Source: JANQIV01 sp050117315 (GTDB lineage: Bacteria > Bacteroidota > Ignavibacteria > Ignavibacteriales > Melioribacteraceae). Taken from it: a stretch of 19,175 nt of DNA. Both the position numbers and the translations under genes were made by a program. The notes under the pieces were generated by a model. The model searched no databases, was not told the DNA's origin, and was given only the letters and a program-made list of their open reading frames with translations. Shown here piece after piece: positions 16,182 to 19,175 of this stretch. Location: NCBI GenBank assembly GCA_050117315.1, contig JASFMY010000131.1:1-19175 (forward strand), in the 5' to 3' direction. Positions within the stretch are counted from its first letter, which is position 1; each line of letters opens with the position of its first letter.

Positions 16182-18986
16182 ATGGATGACACGAATTTCA
16201 CGAAAATAAAAAATCCGAAGGACAGGATAATAATAAAAGGGGCAAAGGAGCATAACCTAAAAAATATAGATCTTGAAATTCCCCGGAATAAATTAATCGT
16301 TTTTACAGGTGTAAGCGGCAGCGGTAAATCGTCTTTGGTTTTTGATACCGTTTATGCAGAAGGACAAAGACGTTACGTAGAAAGCCTTTCCTCTTATGCG
16401 CGCCAGTTTTTGGAAAGGATGAACAAACCCGATGTTGATTTCATTTACGGGATTTGTCCCGCTGTTGCAATTGAGCAGAAACAGGGCGCCCGCAACCCTC
16501 GTTCAACTGTAGGGACAACAACCGAGATATATGATTTCTTAAGACTGTTTTATGCAAGGATAGGAAAGACCATCTGTTTTGAATGCGGCAAAGAAGTTAG
16601 AAAGGACAGCGTTGCAACCGTTTCAAAGCAGCTTGAAGAAATGGAGGACGGCACAAAAATTTATCTCGGCTTTCATATCCATTCTCATGAGGGACGGACT
16701 ATAAAAGAAGAATTGGACCTGTTAAAAAAGAAAGGGTTTTTCAGAATTTTCTATAAAGAGAATCTTTATGATCTAAATGAAAATGAACTTTCGCCGAGGT
16801 CAAAGAAAGATATAATTGTTGTTATAGACAGGGCAAAAATTAGAAAAGGAAAAGTAAGGGAAACATTAGCCGAATCGCTTGAAACATGCTTCAAAGAAGG
16901 CGAAGGCAGAATGTCTGTTGTAAATGCGGAAACAAACGAGATAAGTCACTTTACACAGTTTTACGAATGCTGCGGAATAAGGTACGAAGAGCCGGAACCG
17001 AGATTTTTCTCTTTCAATAACCCGTTCGGAGCATGCCCGGTCTGCCAGGGTTTCGGCAGAGTGATTGACTACGATATCGATTTGATTGTGCCCAACCCGA
17101 ACCTTTCAATTTCGGAAGGAGCTATTGCGCCCTGGCGTTCGGTTAAGTATAGTAAATATCTTAGAGATTTAATTAGGGTTGCAAAAAATAAAAACATTCC
17201 TCTCGATGTACCGTTTATTAAGTTAAGCAATGATAAGGTTGAGCTTCTTAGAAATGGCTTTGACGGGTTTATAGGTATAGATAAGTTTTTTGAAAAGCTC
17301 GAAGAGAAAACTTATAAAATGCATATAAGAATATTGCTCAGTAAATACCGGGGTTATACCAAATGCAGCGCTTGCAGGGGCTCAAGGCTTCGCAGGGAAG
17401 CTTTACAGGTAAAAATAAATGATAAGTCGATTGCAGACGTAGTTGAATTATCAATTGAAAAAATACTGGCGTTTTTCAACTCGTTGGAATTAACCGATTA
17501 TGAAAAACAAATAGCCGACAGGGTTTATAAAGAAATTACAAAACGGCTTACATTTTTGAACGACGTTGGATTGGGTTATTTAACTTTGGACAGAATGAGC
17601 AGCACTTTATCCGGCGGCGAAACTCAAAGAATAAACCTGGCTACTTCATTGGGTTCGGCGTTAATAGGCACTCTTTACGTCCTGGATGAACCGAGTATCG
17701 GGCTGCATCCGAGAGATAATGAAAGACTTATAAATTTATTAAAATCTCTCAGGGACATAGGCAATACTGTCCTGGTTGTTGAGCACGACTCCGAAATGAT
17801 GGAAGCGGCGGATTATATTGTTGATATGGGACCTAAAGCCGGGGCAGGCGGCGGTGAAATAATTTTCTACGGGAATTATGAAGAAATTTTAAAGGATAAA
17901 AAATCAATTACCGGTAAATATTTATCGGGCGCTGCAACCATCCCGGTTCCTTCAAAAAGAATAACAAAAAAAACGGATACCGTTAAAATTAAAGGGGCGC
18001 GGGAAAATAATCTGAAAGAGATTGACGTAGAAATACCGCTTGCAAAATTTGTAGTTGTAACCGGCGTAAGCGGGTCGGGCAAAAGTACTTTGATTCACGA
18101 TATTTTATACGCGGGTATTTCAAAAGAGATGGGTAATAATCCCGGGCACGTGGGTAAATATGAATCAATTACCGGCGCAAATAAAATAGATGAAATAGAA
18201 ATTGTAGACCAATCGCCGATCGGTAAGTCGCCGCGTTCTAACCCAATAAGTTATGTGAAAGGTTACGAACATATCCGTAACTTATTTGCTTCTGTGCCTC
18301 AGGCAAGGGCACGCGGATACAAGCCCGGATATTTTTCTTTTAATGTTCCCGGCGGACGTTGTGAAACTTGTACCGGCGAAGGTTTTGTAAAAATTGAAAT
18401 GCAGTTTCTTGCCGACCTTTACCTGGAATGTGAAGACTGTAAAGGCACACGCTTCAAAAAAGAAGTACGCGATGTAACATACAGGGGCAAAAATATTGTT
18501 GATGTTTTGAACATGACGGTTGATGAAGCGTTGGATTTTTTTACCGATGAGAAAAAGATTAGAAGCTACTTGCAGGTTTTATCGGATGTTGGTCTGGGTT
18601 ATATAAGCCTGGGACAGCCGTCAAACACACTTTCCGGCGGGGAGGCTCAGAGGATTAAACTGGCGCTGCATTTGTCTTTACAAAAAGAAAACAAGCATAC
18701 GCTTTTCATTTTTGACGAGCCGACTACCGGGCTGCATTTTGACGATATTAGTAAATTGCTGACATGCTTTAATATGCTGCTTAAGAAGAATAATTCGGTA
18801 GTAATAATTGAGCATAACCTGGACATAATAAAATGTGCCGATTACATTATTGACCTTGGTCCTGAAGCCGGCGACCGCGGCGGAGAAATTGTAGTAACCG
18901 GAACCCCGGAGGAGATTATTCAAAATGAGAATTCATTTACAGGTAAGTTTTTGAAGAAGGTCTTAAATAAAGTTTCTGCAAAATAA
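16182..18986 (+). CDS. uvrA: Excinuclease ABC subunit A
   Basis: UvrA finds bulky DNA lesions and loads UvrB in nucleotide excision repair. All hallmarks of the 934-residue protein are present. First ATPase: Walker A GVSGSGKS at 43-50, signature LSGGETQR at 476-483, Walker B with LDEPSIGLHP at 501-510. Second: Walker A GVSGSGKS at 628-635, signature LSGGEAQR at 817-824, FDEPTTGLHF at 844-853. Zinc-binding cysteine pairs: C285/C288 (ACPVCQG), C395/C398 (CSACRG), C727/C730 (CETCTG) and C750/C753 (CEDCKG). ATG at 16182 follows AAGAGAAG; no other Met occurs before residue 80, after the first Walker A. The first residues (MDDTNFTKIKNP) come from a dispersed DNA motif, and the last four (VSAK) plus the stop lie in the end of a palindromic element. 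The length is normal. It is likely transcribed alone. Confidence 0.98.
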   Translation: MDDTNFTKIKNPKDRIIIKGAKEHNLKNIDLEIPRNKLIVFTGVSGSGKSSLVFDTVYAEGQRRYVESLSSYARQFLERMNKPDVDFIYGICPAVAIEQKQGARNPRSTVGTTTEIYDFLRLFYARIGKTICFECGKEVRKDSVATVSKQLEEMEDGTKIYLGFHIHSHEGRTIKEELDLLKKKGFFRIFYKENLYDLNENELSPRSKKDIIVVIDRAKIRKGKVRETLAESLETCFKEGEGRMSVVNAETNEISHFTQFYECCGIRYEEPEPRFFSFNNPFGACPVCQGFGRVIDYDIDLIVPNPNLSISEGAIAPWRSVKYSKYLRDLIRVAKNKNIPLDVPFIKLSNDKVELLRNGFDGFIGIDKFFEKLEEKTYKMHIRILLSKYRGYTKCSACRGSRLRREALQVKINDKSIADVVELSIEKILAFFNSLELTDYEKQIADRVYKEITKRLTFLNDVGLGYLTLDRMSSTLSGGETQRINLATSLGSALIGTLYVLDEPSIGLHPRDNERLINLLKSLRDIGNTVLVVEHDSEMMEAADYIVDMGPKAGAGGGEIIFYGNYEEILKDKKSITGKYLSGAATIPVPSKRITKKTDTVKIKGARENNLKEIDVEIPLAKFVVVTGVSGSGKSTLIHDILYAGISKEMGNNPGHVGKYESITGANKIDEIEIVDQSPIGKSPRSNPISYVKGYEHIRNLFASVPQARARGYKPGYFSFNVPGGRCETCTGEGFVKIEMQFLADLYLECEDCKGTRFKKEVRDVTYRGKNIVDVLNMTVDEALDFFTDEKKIRSYLQVLSDVGLGYISLGQPSNTLSGGEAQRIKLALHLSLQKENKHTLFIFDEPTTGLHFDDISKLLTCFNMLLKKNNSVVIIEHNLDIIKCADYIIDLGPEAGDRGGEIVVTGTPEEIIQNENSFTGKFLKKVLNKVSAK

Positions 18987-19075
18987 AGGTCTGTCATTTC
19001 GACCGGAGGGAGAAATCTTTGAAATTGTACTCTAATTGAAAGATTTCTCACCCAAAAAACGGGTTCGAAATGACA
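18968..19075. mobile_element. Palindromic MITE-like element, copy 4, at the uvrA 3' end
   Basis: The left end TAAAGTTTCTGCAAAAT matches the TIR of the other copies with one change and contains the uvrA stop (18984-18986). TGTCATTTCGACCGGAGGG, GAGAAATCTTT, AAAGATTTCTC and GGGTTCGAAATGACA follow. The right TIR (TTTTGCAGAAACTC) is missing; the sequence instead continues into a second, different palindrome. It could fold strongly in the uvrA transcript and act as a 3' end. Confidence 0.75.
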
Positions 19076-19087
19076 ACGTTGTGTGTT

Positions 19088-19175
19088 TGTCATATCGACG
19101 AACGTTTTTTGTGAGGAGATATCTTAAATAGTTCCGAAAAAAGGATTTCTCACACTCGCACGAAAAAACACTCTT
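19088..19175. repeat. Second palindrome family, cut by the window end
   Basis: TGTCATATCGACGAACG, then TGTGAGGAGATATCTT, and later AAGGATTTCTCAC suggest a related but distinct palindrome with the same logic (a GTCAT-TCGAC arm and a GAGGAGA-ATCTT inner stem). The matching outer arm would lie beyond the window. Confidence 0.55.

Overview
The window looks like a chromosomal segment of an AT-rich bacterium of the Bacteroidota/Ignavibacteriota type. This placement is inferred from the Cas protein style (a Csp1/Csp2/Cas5p-like type I-B effector), the KilA-N and UvrA sequences, and dispersed palindromic elements of the 'TGTCATTTCGACC...GAGAAATCTTT' kind. No rRNA or tRNA fixes it. The centre is a type I-B CRISPR-Cas locus transcribed from right to left.

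Layout. 1-564: a decayed CRISPR array of about ten degenerate repeats. 545-1002: the 5' part of cas4, frameshifted and cut off where it meets a decayed repeat. 1003-2193: an unassigned stretch and a dinD-like pseudogene with two in-frame stops. 2270-2455: a palindromic MITE-like element abutting half a CRISPR repeat. 2498-5243: a large array with 40 apparently identical repeats plus degenerate repeats at its old end. 5244-5378: the leader. 5379-12896 (minus strand): cas3, cas7, cas8 (with a probable internally translated cas11), cas5, a KilA-N gene and cas6. 13244-13894: an unknown helical protein. 13895-14992: repeat-rich non-coding DNA. 14993-15832: a second, unrelated-looking cas6. 16182-18986: uvrA on the plus strand, followed by further palindromic elements.

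How the genes work together. The array transcript (minus strand) has repeats ending in ATTGAAAT, the usual type I-B 5' handle. A Cas6 would cut it; Cas8, Cas7, Cas5 and the internal small subunit would form Cascade; Cas3 would degrade the target. No cas1 or cas2 is visible and cas4 is broken. The simplest reading is that a deletion joined the inside of cas4 to the inside of an older downstream array, removing the rest of cas4, cas1, cas2, the old leader and the newer spacers. The interference half and a second, well-kept array next to cas3 remain. The two arrays share the same oldest segment (1-114 and 2475-2580), so they derive from one ancestor.

The most notable observations are this fossil deletion; two spacers with identical boundaries that differ at five bases, all synonymous in one reading frame (same site taken from two related invaders); the probable cas11 start inside cas8; a KilA-N gene embedded in the cas operon; an orphan second Cas6; and mobile palindromes or tandem repeats that supply the ends of coding sequences (UvrA C-terminus, second Cas6 C-terminus, UvrA N-terminus). 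I see no wholly new defence system.
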